Numbered from the stretch's first letter, positions 8,311 through 16,811 are shown. The stretch: DNA of 37,158 nt from Janibacter corallicola NBRC 107790 (GCF_001570965.1 NZ_BCSR01000030.1:1-37158), one strand, 5' to 3'. The notes: generated by a model from the letters alone, not told the origin. Made by a program: numbers and translations.

Positions 8311-8391
8311 ACTCCCTACGCCGGTGCTGACCGGATCAGGTACGAGGGTCTGCGGTGGGCCGCACTCTCAGCGCTCGTCGGCGCTCCCCTG
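8311..8391 (-). promoter_or_regulatory. TPP (thi-box) riboswitch
   Basis: On the minus strand the conserved aptamer parts occur in the right order: GGGGAGC (8383-8389), GCTGAGA (8366-8372), GACCC, ACCTGATCCGG (8331-8341) and CGTAGGGA (8313-8320). This is a canonical thiamine-pyrophosphate riboswitch. It sits about 90 bases upstream of the ykoE start and should repress the ECF operon when thiamine pyrophosphate is abundant. Confidence 0.95.
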
Positions 8392-8403
8392 TCGTGCCCG
8401 TCC

Positions 8404-8409
8404 ACCATA
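8404..8409 (-). promoter_or_regulatory. Putative -10 box for the riboswitch transcript
   Basis: TATGGT on the minus strand lies about 15 bases upstream of the first riboswitch stem, which would start the RNA near 8397. The -35 region is not recognisable. Confidence 0.35.
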
Positions 8410-8521
8410 TCCCCCTGCCCCGCCACGGGGACAGCCCCGGGGCTGCGTGTGACACTGTTGGGTAGGTATCCGAGGCGGCCGGCCGATGCCGTGCCGTCGC
8501 GCTCGACGAAGGGAAAAGCAC

Positions 8522-8827
8522 GTGGGCAACTTTGTCTGGAAGGTCCTCGGCACCGGCTCCGCCGTCGTCGCGGGCATCGCCGCCAAGAAGGTCATCGCCG
8601 CGATCTGGGAGAAGGCCGGCAAGGACCTCGACATCGACCCGAACAACCCCGACAGCCCCATCGTCGAGGCCGTCCTCTACGCCACCGTCGCGGGCGTCGC
8701 CGTGGGCCTGGCCCGCACGATGGCCACCCGCAAGGCGGCGCAGTTCTACCAGCGCTCCGCCGGGCACCTTCCCGTCGGCATGGACGACTCCGGCAAGGGC
8801 GGCCTGCCCCCGAAGCCCGCCAAGTGA
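8522..8827 (+). CDS. DUF4235 small membrane-associated protein
   Basis: A 101-residue protein of the DUF4235 family, common in Actinobacteria and of unknown function. It has two hydrophobic segments, at about residues 5-27 (GTGSAVVAGIAAKKVIAAIW) and 47-65 (VEAVLYATVAGVAVGLART), and a Gly/Pro/Lys tail. The GTG start at 8522 is supported by AAGGGA seven bases upstream. Its stop overlaps the ATG of the quinone oxidoreductase (TGATG), so the two genes are likely translated together. Confidence 0.82.
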   Translation: MGNFVWKVLGTGSAVVAGIAAKKVIAAIWEKAGKDLDIDPNNPDSPIVEAVLYATVAGVAVGLARTMATRKAAQFYQRSAGHLPVGMDDSGKGGLPPKPAK

Positions 8828-9804
8828 TGCGCGCCGTCTCGATCAGCGAGCCCGGCGAGGCCGACGTCCTCACCCTGACCGAGGTCGAGGCCCCCTCCGC
8901 CGGCCCGGGGCAGGTCGTCGTGCAGACCGCGGCGATCGGCGTCAACCGCGCCGACATCATGCAGCGCAGGGGCTTCTACCCACCGCCGAAGGGGGCCTCC
9001 CCGCTGCCGGGTCTCGAGGTCTCCGGGACGATCAGCGAGGTCGGCGAGGGCGTCGAGGACTGGTCCGTCGGTGACGAGGTCTGCGGCCTCGTCGACGGCG
9101 GCGGCTACGCCGAGCAGGTCCTCGTGCCCGCCGCCCAGCTGCTGCCGGTGCCGACGGGGGTCTCCCTCACCGATGCCGCCGGCCTGCCCGAGGTCGTCTG
9201 CACCGTGTGGTCCAACGTCTTCATGACGGCCGGGCTGCAGCCCGAGGAGACCTTCCTCGTGCACGGCGGCTCCTCCGGCATCGGCACCATGGCGATCCAG
9301 CTCGCCGTCGCGATGGGCGCGAAGGTCGCCGTGACCGCCGGCTCCCGGGCCAAGCTCGACCGCTGCGCCGAGCTCGGCGCCGGGATCCTCGTGGACTACA
9401 AGAACGAGGACTTCGTCGAGAAGGTCCGCCAGGAGACCGACGGGCACGGCGCGAACGTCATCCTCGACGTCGTCGGCGCGAAGTACCTCGCGGCCAACGT
9501 CGACCTGCTGGCCACCTCCGGGCGGCTGGTCGTCATCGGCCTGCTCGGCGGCCGCAAGGGTGAGCTCGACCTGGGCAAGATGCTCGGCAAGCGGGCCGCG
9601 GTGATCGCGACCGGGCTGCGCTCCCGTCCTCCGGAGGAGAAGGCCTCGATCGTCGCCGCCGTGCGCGAGCACGTCTGGCCACTCTTCGAGGACGGGACCG
9701 TCCGCCCGATCATCCAGGGCAGCCACCCGATGGCGCGTGCGGCGGACGCCCACCGCGAGATGGAGGCCAGCGACCACGTCGGCAAGATCCTGCTCACGCC
9801 CTGA
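8827..9804 (+). CDS. NAD(P)H:quinone oxidoreductase, PIG3-type zinc-free MDR protein
   Basis: A 325-residue medium-chain dehydrogenase/reductase of the quinone oxidoreductase (TP53I3/PIG3-like) family. It is expected to reduce quinones or enones with NADPH. The N-terminal GroES-like domain includes GVNRADIMQRRGFYPPP, a hallmark of this branch. The Rossmann domain has GGSSGIGTMAIQLA at about residues 148-161 for the dinucleotide. The zinc-binding Cys/His residues of alcohol dehydrogenases are absent. The ATG overlaps the DUF4235 stop by one base. A REP-like hairpin follows the stop and probably ends transcription. Confidence 0.9.
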   Translation: MRAVSISEPGEADVLTLTEVEAPSAGPGQVVVQTAAIGVNRADIMQRRGFYPPPKGASPLPGLEVSGTISEVGEGVEDWSVGDEVCGLVDGGGYAEQVLVPAAQLLPVPTGVSLTDAAGLPEVVCTVWSNVFMTAGLQPEETFLVHGGSSGIGTMAIQLAVAMGAKVAVTAGSRAKLDRCAELGAGILVDYKNEDFVEKVRQETDGHGANVILDVVGAKYLAANVDLLATSGRLVVIGLLGGRKGELDLGKMLGKRAAVIATGLRSRPPEEKASIVAAVREHVWPLFEDGTVRPIIQGSHPMARAADAHREMEASDHVGKILLTP

Positions 9805-9810
9805 CCCTGC

Positions 9811-9852
9811 TCGTTGAGGTGCGAGGGCCCCCGGGCCCGAGCCTCGAAACGA
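9811..9852 (+). repeat. REP-like palindrome, copy B
   Basis: The outer arms are TCGTTGAGG and CCTCGAAACGA with the same GA bulge as copy A. The inner stem is GGGCCC repeated around a two-base centre. It lies in the 54-base gap between two convergent genes, so it could terminate transcription from both sides. The arm change from TCCT/AGGA to TCGTT/AACGA is compensatory, which supports selection on the fold or descent from a hairpin-forming element. Confidence 0.75.
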
Positions 9853-9858
9853 GGCCCC

Positions 9859-10590
9859 TCACCCCAAACTCCCGTCGTCCAGGTGCACGCCGGCGTCGGC
9901 GGTCTCGGCGACCTCGGGGTCGTGGGTGCTCATCAGCACCACCGCGCCCCTGCGGGCCATGGCGTGCAGCAGCGCGACGACCCGCTCGCGGGTGTCGTGG
10001 TCCAACTCGGACGTGGGCTCGTCCGCGAGCAGCACCGCGGCGCCACCGCGCTCCAGGTGCTGCTCGGCGAGCGCGAGCCCGCGCGCGACGGCGACGCGCT
10101 GGCGCTGCCCGCCGGAGAGCTCCTCGGCGAGGTGGCTGGTGTGGTCCTCGAGGCCGACCGAGGTCAGCGCGCTGTGGCTGCGGGCGAGTGCCTCGTCCCC
10201 GGAGGCCCCCGCCGCGACGAGCGGCACGGCGACGTTGTCCTCGGCGGAGAGGATCGCCGCGAGGGCACTGCCCTGCGGGATGAGCACCGAGCCCACCGCG
10301 CGGGCGTCCGCCTCGGAGTCGATCGCGTGCCCGCCCACGGTGACGGTCCCGGTGCGTTGCCCGTGGGCGAGCAACCCGCCGACCGCCCAGAGCAGGCTGG
10401 TCTTGCCGGCCCCGGAGTGGCCGGTGACAGCGGTGACCTCACCGGGCTGCGCGGTGCACGCGATGTCGCTCAGCGCGACCACGTCGTCGTAGGTCACGCC
10501 CAGCCCGGACGCGACGAGCGGCCCCGACGGCGCCTGCTGCAGCGGCGCGCTCCGCCCCCGACGGCCCCCACCGCCATGACGTCGGCTCAT
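9859..10590 (-). CDS. ABC transporter ATP-binding protein (LolD/MacB-like), second ATPase of operon
   Basis: A 243-residue ATPase of the FtsX-permease-associated class. Walker A GHSGAGKTS is at 57-65, a canonical LSGGQ signature follows, then Walker B VLLADEPTSELD and switch STHDPEVAE. The first 25 residues are an Arg/Gly-rich, low-complexity extension, so the true start could be slightly downstream. The ATG at 10590 overlaps the stop of the preceding ATPase gene by four bases (ATGA). It is the last gene of a permease-ATPase-ATPase operon. It probably powers export or extraction of a lipid, peptide or drug through the upstream permease; the substrate is unknown. Confidence 0.85.
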   Translation of the reverse strand: MSRRHGGGGRRGRSAPLQQAPSGPLVASGLGVTYDDVVALSDIACTAQPGEVTAVTGHSGAGKTSLLWAVGGLLAHGQRTGTVTVGGHAIDSEADARAVGSVLIPQGSALAAILSAEDNVAVPLVAAGASGDEALARSHSALTSVGLEDHTSHLAEELSGGQRQRVAVARGLALAEQHLERGGAAVLLADEPTSELDHDTRERVVALLHAMARRGAVVLMSTHDPEVAETADAGVHLDDGSLG

Positions 10591-11423
10591 CCCGCTCCCT
10601 CCTCGGCGGTCAGCCGCCACTGGCCGCCCTCGTCCTCGTGGACGCGCACCAGGGTGCCGGGAGGGAAGGCCTCCATCGCCGGCGGCGGCAGCGGCAGCGA
10701 GCCGTCGGCGGCGACGACGGCGTACTCCTCACCGCTGCGTCCCTCGCCCCCGACGCGTCCGTCCCGGATCGTCACGGTGCGGGGGAAGGCGGCGGCGACC
10801 TCCGGGTCGTGCGTGACGACGATGATCGTCGTCCCGAGGGTGTCCCCGACGTGCGCGAGGGTGGCCAGGACCCGGTCGCGGGCCTCGTGGTCCAGCTGGC
10901 TCGTCGGCTCGTCACCGAGGAGCAGGCCCGGACCGCTGGCCAGCGCGACCGCGAGCGCCGCGAGCTGCAGCTGGCCGGGGGCCAGGTGCCCGAGCGGCTC
11001 GTGGGCGACCTCGGCGAGCCCGACGAGGTCGAGCACCTCGTCGGCGTCCGGGACCTCCCGTCCGCCCCGGCGGGCGGCCCGCTGGGCGAAGTCGACATTG
11101 CCGTGGGCGCTGAGCCAGGGCATGTGGTTGCGCGCCGCTCCCTGCAGCACGATGCCTACCTCGCCCGCCCGGAAGCCGTCGATCTCGGCCTCGCTCATCG
11201 CCGAGAGCTCGTGCTCGCCGACGTGGATCCGCCCGGCGCTCGGCTGCAGCAGCCCGCCGAAGAGCGAGAGCAGTGTCGACTTGCCCGCACCGCTCGGGCC
11301 GAGCAGGGCGATGCGCTCTCCTGCGGCGACGGTCAGGTCGACCCCGGAGAGCGCCGCGACGTCGTGGCCCTCCGCCCGGTAGATGTGCACCAGCCCCTGG
11401 GTGCGCACCGGCACGCCGGTCAC
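10587..11423 (-). CDS. ABC transporter ATP-binding protein with degenerate signature, first ATPase of operon
   Basis: A 278-residue ATPase with Walker A GPSGAGKST at 42-50, Walker B LLLGDEPTSQLD and switch VVTHDPEVA. The ABC signature reads LAPGQ instead of LSGGQ, so one composite ATP site formed with a partner would be degenerate. After the nucleotide-binding domain, about 70 residues form an extra acidic tail (EEYAVVAADG..., VRVHEDEGGQW). The GTG start at 11423 overlaps the permease stop by four bases (GTGA), and its own stop overlaps the next ATPase start. Tight coupling and unequal signatures suggest a heterodimer with the downstream ATPase. Confidence 0.83.
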   Translation of the reverse strand: MTGVPVRTQGLVHIYRAEGHDVAALSGVDLTVAAGERIALLGPSGAGKSTLLSLFGGLLQPSAGRIHVGEHELSAMSEAEIDGFRAGEVGIVLQGAARNHMPWLSAHGNVDFAQRAARRGGREVPDADEVLDLVGLAEVAHEPLGHLAPGQLQLAALAVALASGPGLLLGDEPTSQLDHEARDRVLATLAHVGDTLGTTIIVVTHDPEVAAAFPRTVTIRDGRVGGEGRSGEEYAVVAADGSLPLPPPAMEAFPPGTLVRVHEDEGGQWRLTAEEGAG

Positions 11424-14400
11424 ATCGACTCCCCTCTCGCTGCGGCCAGGCGCACCCGGCCCAGCACCCACCGGGCGAGCAGCAGCGCGATCGCGAGCAG
11501 CAGGACCGCCGTGACGAGGGCGGCGAGGCCGACGGCCCACCAAGCCGTGGAGAAGTCGGGCACGGGTACCGCGGCGGGCTCGGTGAAGAGCGGCACCGAC
11601 GGCATCGCGACCGCCGCCCCGATGACCGCGCAGACCACCCCGAGGACGATCCCGACGGCGACGGTGAGGAGGTTCTCGGTGCGCGCGGCCCTCGCCGCGT
11701 CCGCCCGTGCCACCCCACTGACGCGAAGGGCGGCGACGTCGGCGACGACGGCCCGCCACCCGGTCACCGCGAGGACGAGCAGGACGAGGGCGCCCAGCAG
11801 GACGGCGAGCACGCCGGCCAGCAGTGCCAGCTGCAGCCCCCACGCCGAGGCCGACCGGTCGTAGGCCTGCTTGGCACTGCTCGTCGTCTCGACCGAGCGC
11901 ACACCGAGACCCTCCTCGACGGCGACGTCGCGGGCCCGGTCCACCGAGGAGGGCGAGGCGTCGGCCAGCCACAGCTGGGCCCGGCCGCGCTCGGGATCGA
12001 TGGCCCGGCTGAGGCGGGAGAGCGCGGGCAGCGAGACGAGCACGCCCTGGTCGGTCACCGCCGGCAGCGCGGCGACGGTCTGCTCCGGGTGCACCGTCGT
12101 CTGCCCCCCGGCGATGGTGATGATGTCCCGGTCGGCGGCTCCCTTCGTGCCGCTCACGAGGGCGGGCAGCGGTCTCGGCACGTCGGCGACCACGGCGGTG
12201 ACGTCGGTACCGTTACGGGAGCGGGCGTTCAGCTCGAGGGTGTCTCCCTTCGTGGTCACGGTCAGCCCGGGCCCACCGGCGCCCTCCCCCGGCTCACGCC
12301 ACGTGCCCTCGCCGTCGACGGGCAGAGCCCGTCCGTCGACACCGAGGTCCTTGATCTTCACGTCGGCCGTCATCCGCGAGCCGGTGGATCCGGTGGAGGC
12401 GACCCGCAGCCCGTCCAGTCGGCAGGTGCTCGGGCAGAGCAGGTCGGCGTGGATCCGGTCGCTGCCGTGGTCCTTCGGCCCGAGCACGTGCAGGTCCCGG
12501 GTGAGCTCGTCACCACTGGCGGTGGTGATGTCGACCTTGAGCGAGGGGCGACCCTCGATGCCCCTGGTCCGGGTGAGATCCCAGCTGACCTCACCGGTGA
12601 GGTGCTTGCCCTTGAGCATGATCGGGTCCTGCTCGGGCAGCCGGAGTGCCTTCAGGTCCAGGCCGTCGGTCAGGTCGTCGTTGGTCACGCCGGCGAAGGT
12701 CTGCGGGTCGACCGCGATCGTCTTGTCCGCGCCGGGGTCGGAGGGCTTGATGGTCACCACCGGGCTGGTCTCGACGCCCTTCTCCTGCAGTCGCTGTGCC
12801 ACCTTCATCAGCTCCGTGGTCGAGGTCGCCGAGACGGTGACCACGGCCGGTGCGCCGGTCTCCAGGTCCGCCCGATCCTGCCGGTTGGCGTCCGCGACGA
12901 CGACGGCATTGGCACCGAAGACCGCCACCGCCGTCGCCACGGTGGTCACGACGAGGGCCCGGCGGGCCGAGGAGTGTCGCGCGATGCCGTGGGCGGCGAT
13001 GACCGCCGCGATGCGGCCGCGTCGCATCGCCCGCGCCGCTCGACGGGTGGCCAGCGGCGGCAGCAGGCGGGCGGCGACGAGACCGACCGCGATGGCGAGC
13101 AGCGTGGGGGCCGCGAGCGCCGCGGGCCCGGAGATCGTCCCGCTCGCCAGCCCGCCGACCGACACGAGGGCGAGGACGACGATGATCGCCTCAACGATGT
13201 GCGGGCCCCCGGTCGGTGCCGGGGGGACCTCGCGCAGCAGCGTCGAGACCGGTTCGCGCAGCACCGGGCGCGCGGCGACCGCCACCGCGGCGAGCGAGAC
13301 GAGCAGGGCCGCCAGCAACCACACCAGGACCACGAGGGGGACCTCGTAGGGGATGTCCGGCGGCAGCACGAGGCGGCGCACCACGACCGCCAGCCCCATG
13401 GCCGCGAGCAGCCCGACGGGAACCCCGAGCAGCACCGGGACCGCGAGCTCGGAGAGCAGCAGCCGGCGTGCCCCGGCGCGGGAGCGTCCGCGCAGCCGGG
13501 CCAGGGCGACGTCGTGGCGGCGCTGCTCGACGGCGGCCTGCGCGACGAGGAAGAGCACGACCACCGCGAGCAGCCCCAGCTGGAGGGCGACGAAGGGGAC
13601 GATGATCGCGGTCTGCGAGCGCGCCACGGACACCTCGTCGACGAGCTCGCCCACCGACTGGCTCACCGAGACTGCCGGGTCGTCCTTCGCCATCCGGTCG
13701 CTGGCGGCGGCCGCCCGGGGCAGCGAGTCGAGGGTGGCCCTGCTCGGGTCGAGCGGCAGCTGCACCGAGACGACCGCGCCGGGGAAGTACTTCTCGAAGG
13801 TCGCCGGGGTGGTGAGGAAGTCGTCGATGCCGGGCACGCTGTCCAGGCCCGGCTGCGGAACACCGGACTTCCCGTCGGGGCGGTTCTCCAACCAGTAGCC
13901 GGGGGCGGCCTTGGTGACCTGGTAGACCCCGACGACCGTCAGCTCCACGTCCGGTGGCTGCGGGGCGAAGGGGGAGGGCCGCTCCTGGCCGATGGCGAAG
14001 GTGCGGCCCTGCTCCCACCCCCACGCCCGGACGTCCGCGCGGGAGACGAGGATCTCACCGGGGGCGTCCGGGCAGGACCCCTTGGTGATCGTCACGTGCC
14101 CGCACACATCGTCGGGGGCGCGCACGACGAGCGGCGAGGGCTGCTTGCCGGGGACGGGTGGGATCTGCGTGGCCGTCGACACGTCGCCGATCGGGTCCTT
14201 CGAGATCGCCGTGAGGGCCGCCGGCACCTTGGCCTCGATGTCCCGCGGCATCTGCTTGTCCTTGCGGCCGGGATCCCGCGTGTACGTCAGGCCGGTCGCG
14301 ACCTCGTTGGGGTCGGCCTGCTCGACGTGGGTGCGCAGCACCGCCTGGTCGACGCTGCGCGCGAAGATCGGCGCGAAGGCGGCACACGTCGCCACGAGTG

Positions 14401-14458
14401 CGGAGACGAGGAGGAGGACCAGTACCTGGCCGCGCCGGTGGCGCAGGGCAGACCACAT
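11420..14458 (-). CDS. FtsX-like (ABC3) permease, large
   Basis: A 1012-residue membrane protein. The N-terminal helix (VLVLLLVSALVATCAAFAPIFA) is followed by a large extracytoplasmic domain of about 240 residues. A block of helices comes next (about 270-470), then a second large extracytoplasmic domain (about 500-810) containing a CPSTC Cys pair and a third pair of positions, Cys118 and Cys127, in the first domain. Three or four helices close the protein. This is the double-FtsX layout of ABC3 permeases in which one chain supplies all membrane segments. A GGGGGGAG stretch before the ATG serves as ribosome-binding site. It is the first gene of the operon with two ATPases. Confidence 0.85.
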   Translation of the reverse strand: MWSALRHRRGQVLVLLLVSALVATCAAFAPIFARSVDQAVLRTHVEQADPNEVATGLTYTRDPGRKDKQMPRDIEAKVPAALTAISKDPIGDVSTATQIPPVPGKQPSPLVVRAPDDVCGHVTITKGSCPDAPGEILVSRADVRAWGWEQGRTFAIGQERPSPFAPQPPDVELTVVGVYQVTKAAPGYWLENRPDGKSGVPQPGLDSVPGIDDFLTTPATFEKYFPGAVVSVQLPLDPSRATLDSLPRAAAASDRMAKDDPAVSVSQSVGELVDEVSVARSQTAIIVPFVALQLGLLAVVVLFLVAQAAVEQRRHDVALARLRGRSRAGARRLLLSELAVPVLLGVPVGLLAAMGLAVVVRRLVLPPDIPYEVPLVVLVWLLAALLVSLAAVAVAARPVLREPVSTLLREVPPAPTGGPHIVEAIIVVLALVSVGGLASGTISGPAALAAPTLLAIAVGLVAARLLPPLATRRAARAMRRGRIAAVIAAHGIARHSSARRALVVTTVATAVAVFGANAVVVADANRQDRADLETGAPAVVTVSATSTTELMKVAQRLQEKGVETSPVVTIKPSDPGADKTIAVDPQTFAGVTNDDLTDGLDLKALRLPEQDPIMLKGKHLTGEVSWDLTRTRGIEGRPSLKVDITTASGDELTRDLHVLGPKDHGSDRIHADLLCPSTCRLDGLRVASTGSTGSRMTADVKIKDLGVDGRALPVDGEGTWREPGEGAGGPGLTVTTKGDTLELNARSRNGTDVTAVVADVPRPLPALVSGTKGAADRDIITIAGGQTTVHPEQTVAALPAVTDQGVLVSLPALSRLSRAIDPERGRAQLWLADASPSSVDRARDVAVEEGLGVRSVETTSSAKQAYDRSASAWGLQLALLAGVLAVLLGALVLLVLAVTGWRAVVADVAALRVSGVARADAARAARTENLLTVAVGIVLGVVCAVIGAAVAMPSVPLFTEPAAVPVPDFSTAWWAVGLAALVTAVLLLAIALLLARWVLGRVRLAAARGESM

Positions 14459-14523
14459 GCGGTCGCACTCCCCCCCTTCGATGGAATGACGTGGGTCACA
14501 CCATAAGGGCCGGATGGGCCACC

Positions 14524-15009
14524 ATGGGGCTTATGACCTCATCCCATCCGAACCCCCCTGCCCGGTCCTCAGCGGACGCTCCCGCGCCCCAGGGCCCGAT
14601 GGTCGACCAGCCGGCGAAGGTCATGCGCATCGGCACGATGATCCGTCAGCTGCTCGAGGAGGTGCGCAGCGCCCCGCTGGACGACGCGGGGCGCACGCGC
14701 CTGGCCGAGATCCACGAGCGCTCGATCGCCGAGCTGAAGGACGGCCTCTCCCCCGAGCTCGTCGCGGAGCTGGACCGGATCGCACTGCCCTTCGGGGAGA
14801 GCGACCCCAGCGATGCCGAGCTGCGCATCGCCCAGGCCCAGCTCGTCGGCTGGCTCGAGGGGCTCTTCCACGGGATCCAGACCGCGCTGGTCGCCCAGCA
14901 GGTCAGCGCGCAGTCCCAGCTGCACGAGATGCGCACGCTGCCGCAGAGCGCCGGCCCGGCGAAGCACTCCGACGGCGGTCCACCCGAGGGCACCGGCCAG
15001 TACCTCTGA
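14524..15009 (+). CDS. bpa: Bacterial proteasome activator Bpa/PafE
   Basis: A 161-residue protein matching the mycobacterial Bpa (PafE) family. That family forms a ring on the 20S proteasome and opens its gate without ATP. The conserved core VDQPAKVMRIGTMIRQLLEE and the helix AELRIAQAQLVGWLEGLFHGIQTAL are clear. The C-terminal GQYL tail is the motif that docks in the proteasome alpha-ring pockets. The first 25 residues are Ser/Pro-rich and probably disordered. ATGs at 14524 and 14533 are both possible starts; I used the longer. A REP-like hairpin follows the stop. Presence of this gene implies a 20S proteasome elsewhere in the genome. Confidence 0.95.
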   Translation: MGLMTSSHPNPPARSSADAPAPQGPMVDQPAKVMRIGTMIRQLLEEVRSAPLDDAGRTRLAEIHERSIAELKDGLSPELVAELDRIALPFGESDPSDAELRIAQAQLVGWLEGLFHGIQTALVAQQVSAQSQLHEMRTLPQSAGPAKHSDGGPPEGTGQYL

Positions 15010-15013
15010 GGCA

Positions 15014-15055
15014 CCCTTCGAGGCTCCGGCCGCGGGCGGCCTCCACACCTCAGGG
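15014..15055 (-). repeat. REP-like palindrome, copy C
   Basis: Read on the minus strand it has the same plan as copy A: CCCTGAGG, then an inner stem GGCCGC/GCGGCC around GG, then CCTCGAAGGG with the GA bulge. Copies A and C differ at only a few positions over 42 bases, and two of these changes are compensatory in the arm ends. It fills the gap between the convergent bpa and FAD-dehydrogenase genes and could act as a two-way terminator. Confidence 0.78.
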
Positions 15056-15064
15056 ACCGGGGGG

Positions 15065-16729
15065 TCAGTCCCCGAGCTCGGCGCCCATCGCCCGTCCGGC
15101 CACCCGCCCGGAGAAGATGCACCCGCCGAGGAAGGTTCCCTCCAGCGACCGGTAGCCGTGCACGCCGCCGCCGCCGAAGCCGGCGGCCTCCCCGGCCGCG
15201 TACAGCCCCGGCACCGGCTGCCCGTCCTGGCCCAGCACGCGCGCGGACAGGTCGGTCTCGAAGCCGCCGAGGGTCTTGCGGGAGAGGACGTGCAGCTTGA
15301 CCCCGACGAGCGGGCCCTTCTTCTTCTCCTGCAACCGGTGCGTGGCATAGGCCCGCTTGGAGATCTTGTCCCCGCGGTAGCGCTGGGCGACCGTCATCGC
15401 CGCGAGCTGGGCGTCCTTGGAGTAGGGGTTCTCGGTCTGGGCGTCCCGCTCGTCGAGCTGCCGGCGCACGTGGGTGACGTCCAGCTGCGGCTCGCCCTCC
15501 TCGAGCAGCCCGTTCATCTTCGCGACGAGTTCCTCGACCGTCTCGGCCATGACGAAGTCGGCGCCCTTGTCCAGGAAGGCCTGCATCGACGGGGTCACCG
15601 CCGACAGCGAGCGCTTCCGGACCACCTGGCCGAAGTCCTTGCCGGTCAGGTCGGCGTTCTGCTCCGACCCCGAGAGCGCGAACTCCTTGCCCGCCACCGA
15701 CCGGTTGGTGATGAACCAGCTGTGGTCGTGGCCGGTGCTCCGCAGGTGGGCGAGGGTCCCGAGGGTGTCGTACCCGGGGAAGTAGGGGGCGGGCAGGCGA
15801 TCGCCCGTCGCGTCGAGCCACAGCGAGCTCGGGCCGGGCAGGATCCGGATGCCGTGGCCGGCCCAGATCGAGTCCCAGTTGCGGATGCCCTCGACGTAGT
15901 GCCACATCCGGTCGCGGTTGATGACCCGGCCGCCGGCGGCCTCGGTGATCGCGATCATCCGGCCGTCGACGTGGGCCGGGACCCCGGTGAGCATGCGCTC
16001 CGGCGGGGTGCCGAGACGCTCCGGCCAGTTCTGCCGGACGAGGTCGTGGTTGGCACCGATCCCCCCGGAGGCGACGAGGACGACGGGCGCCCGCAGCTCG
16101 AAGTCCCCGACGACGTCACGGTTGGTGGCCACACCCCGGTCGGCGTCGTCCGGCGCCAGCCGGGCACCGCGGACGCCGACGACCGTGCCCCCTTCGACCA
16201 GGACCTCGTCGACCCGGTGCCGGTGGGCGTAGGTGATCAGGCCACGGTCGCGGGCCTCCTCGACCCGGCGGACGAAGGGGGCGGCCACCCCCGGCCCCGT
16301 GCCCCACGTGATGTGGAAGCGGGGCACCGAGTTGCCGTGGCCGTGCGCGGAGCCGTCGCCGCGCTCGGCCCACCCGACGATGGGGAACCAGCGCATGCCC
16401 TGCGCGTGCAGCCAGGCCCGCTTCTCCCCGGCGGCGAAGTCGAGGTAGGCCTTCGCCCACTCCCGGGGCCAGTGGTCCTCGGGCCGGTCGAAGCCCGCGG
16501 TGTTCATCCAGTCGGCGTACGCGAGCTCGCTCGTGTCCTTGATGCCCATGAGGCGCTGCTCGGGTGAGTCGACGAAGAACAGGCCGCCGAAGGACCAGTG
16601 CGCCTGCCCCCCGAGGTTGGCCTCGCTCTCCTGGTCCACGAGCACGACCGTGCGGCCGGCATCGGCGAGCTCGGCGGCGGCCACGAGACCGGCGAGACCA
16701 TGACCCACGACGAGGGCATCAGCATCCAT
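15065..16729 (-). CDS. FAD-binding dehydrogenase, KstD/fumarate reductase-like
   Basis: A 554-residue flavoprotein. The N-terminal ADALVVGHGLAGLVAAAELADAG is the FAD dinucleotide-binding motif, followed by VVLVDQE, the ribose-binding acidic end. The C-terminal GLYAAGEAAGFGGGGVHGYRSLEGTFLGGCIFSGRVAG is the second FAD-contacting segment. The family resembles 3-ketosteroid dehydrogenase and fumarate reductase flavoproteins, and a mycobacterial homologue (Rv0785) has no firmly assigned substrate. The ATG at 16729 is preceded by TAATGT at seven bases and TTGCTA 18 bases further upstream, a good leaderless promoter. It diverges from the phosphoesterase gene. Confidence 0.87.
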   Translation of the reverse strand: MDADALVVGHGLAGLVAAAELADAGRTVVLVDQESEANLGGQAHWSFGGLFFVDSPEQRLMGIKDTSELAYADWMNTAGFDRPEDHWPREWAKAYLDFAAGEKRAWLHAQGMRWFPIVGWAERGDGSAHGHGNSVPRFHITWGTGPGVAAPFVRRVEEARDRGLITYAHRHRVDEVLVEGGTVVGVRGARLAPDDADRGVATNRDVVGDFELRAPVVLVASGGIGANHDLVRQNWPERLGTPPERMLTGVPAHVDGRMIAITEAAGGRVINRDRMWHYVEGIRNWDSIWAGHGIRILPGPSSLWLDATGDRLPAPYFPGYDTLGTLAHLRSTGHDHSWFITNRSVAGKEFALSGSEQNADLTGKDFGQVVRKRSLSAVTPSMQAFLDKGADFVMAETVEELVAKMNGLLEEGEPQLDVTHVRRQLDERDAQTENPYSKDAQLAAMTVAQRYRGDKISKRAYATHRLQEKKKGPLVGVKLHVLSRKTLGGFETDLSARVLGQDGQPVPGLYAAGEAAGFGGGGVHGYRSLEGTFLGGCIFSGRVAGRAMGAELGD

Positions 16730-16736
16730 GCACCGG

Positions 16737-16766
16737 ACATTACCGAAGGTTACTCACCGGTAGCAA
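16737..16766 (-). promoter_or_regulatory. Promoter of the FAD dehydrogenase gene
   Basis: On the minus strand TTGCTA (16761-16766) and TAATGT (16737-16742) are spaced by 18 bases. The start codon follows the -10 box after seven bases, so the transcript is probably leaderless. Confidence 0.5.
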
Positions 16767-16799
16767 CGCGGGTCCGGGCCCCGGTCACCCCGGCACACC

Positions 16800-16805
16800 T
16801 ACGCT
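16800..16805 (+). promoter_or_regulatory. -10 box of a leaderless promoter
   Basis: TACGCT ends six bases before the ATG at 16812. The GTG at 16806 in the same frame would lie upstream of the predicted transcript start, which favours the ATG. Confidence 0.4.
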
Positions 16806-16811
16806 GTGGCC

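Noticed and set aside
4943-14506. Very long open frames antisense to the ECF and ABC operons (e.g. 4943-7720 and 11273-14506, plus strand)
   Set aside because: Their translations are Arg/Gly/Pro/His-rich, low-complexity sequences with no domain. They mirror strongly supported genes on the other strand and arise from high GC at third codon positions.
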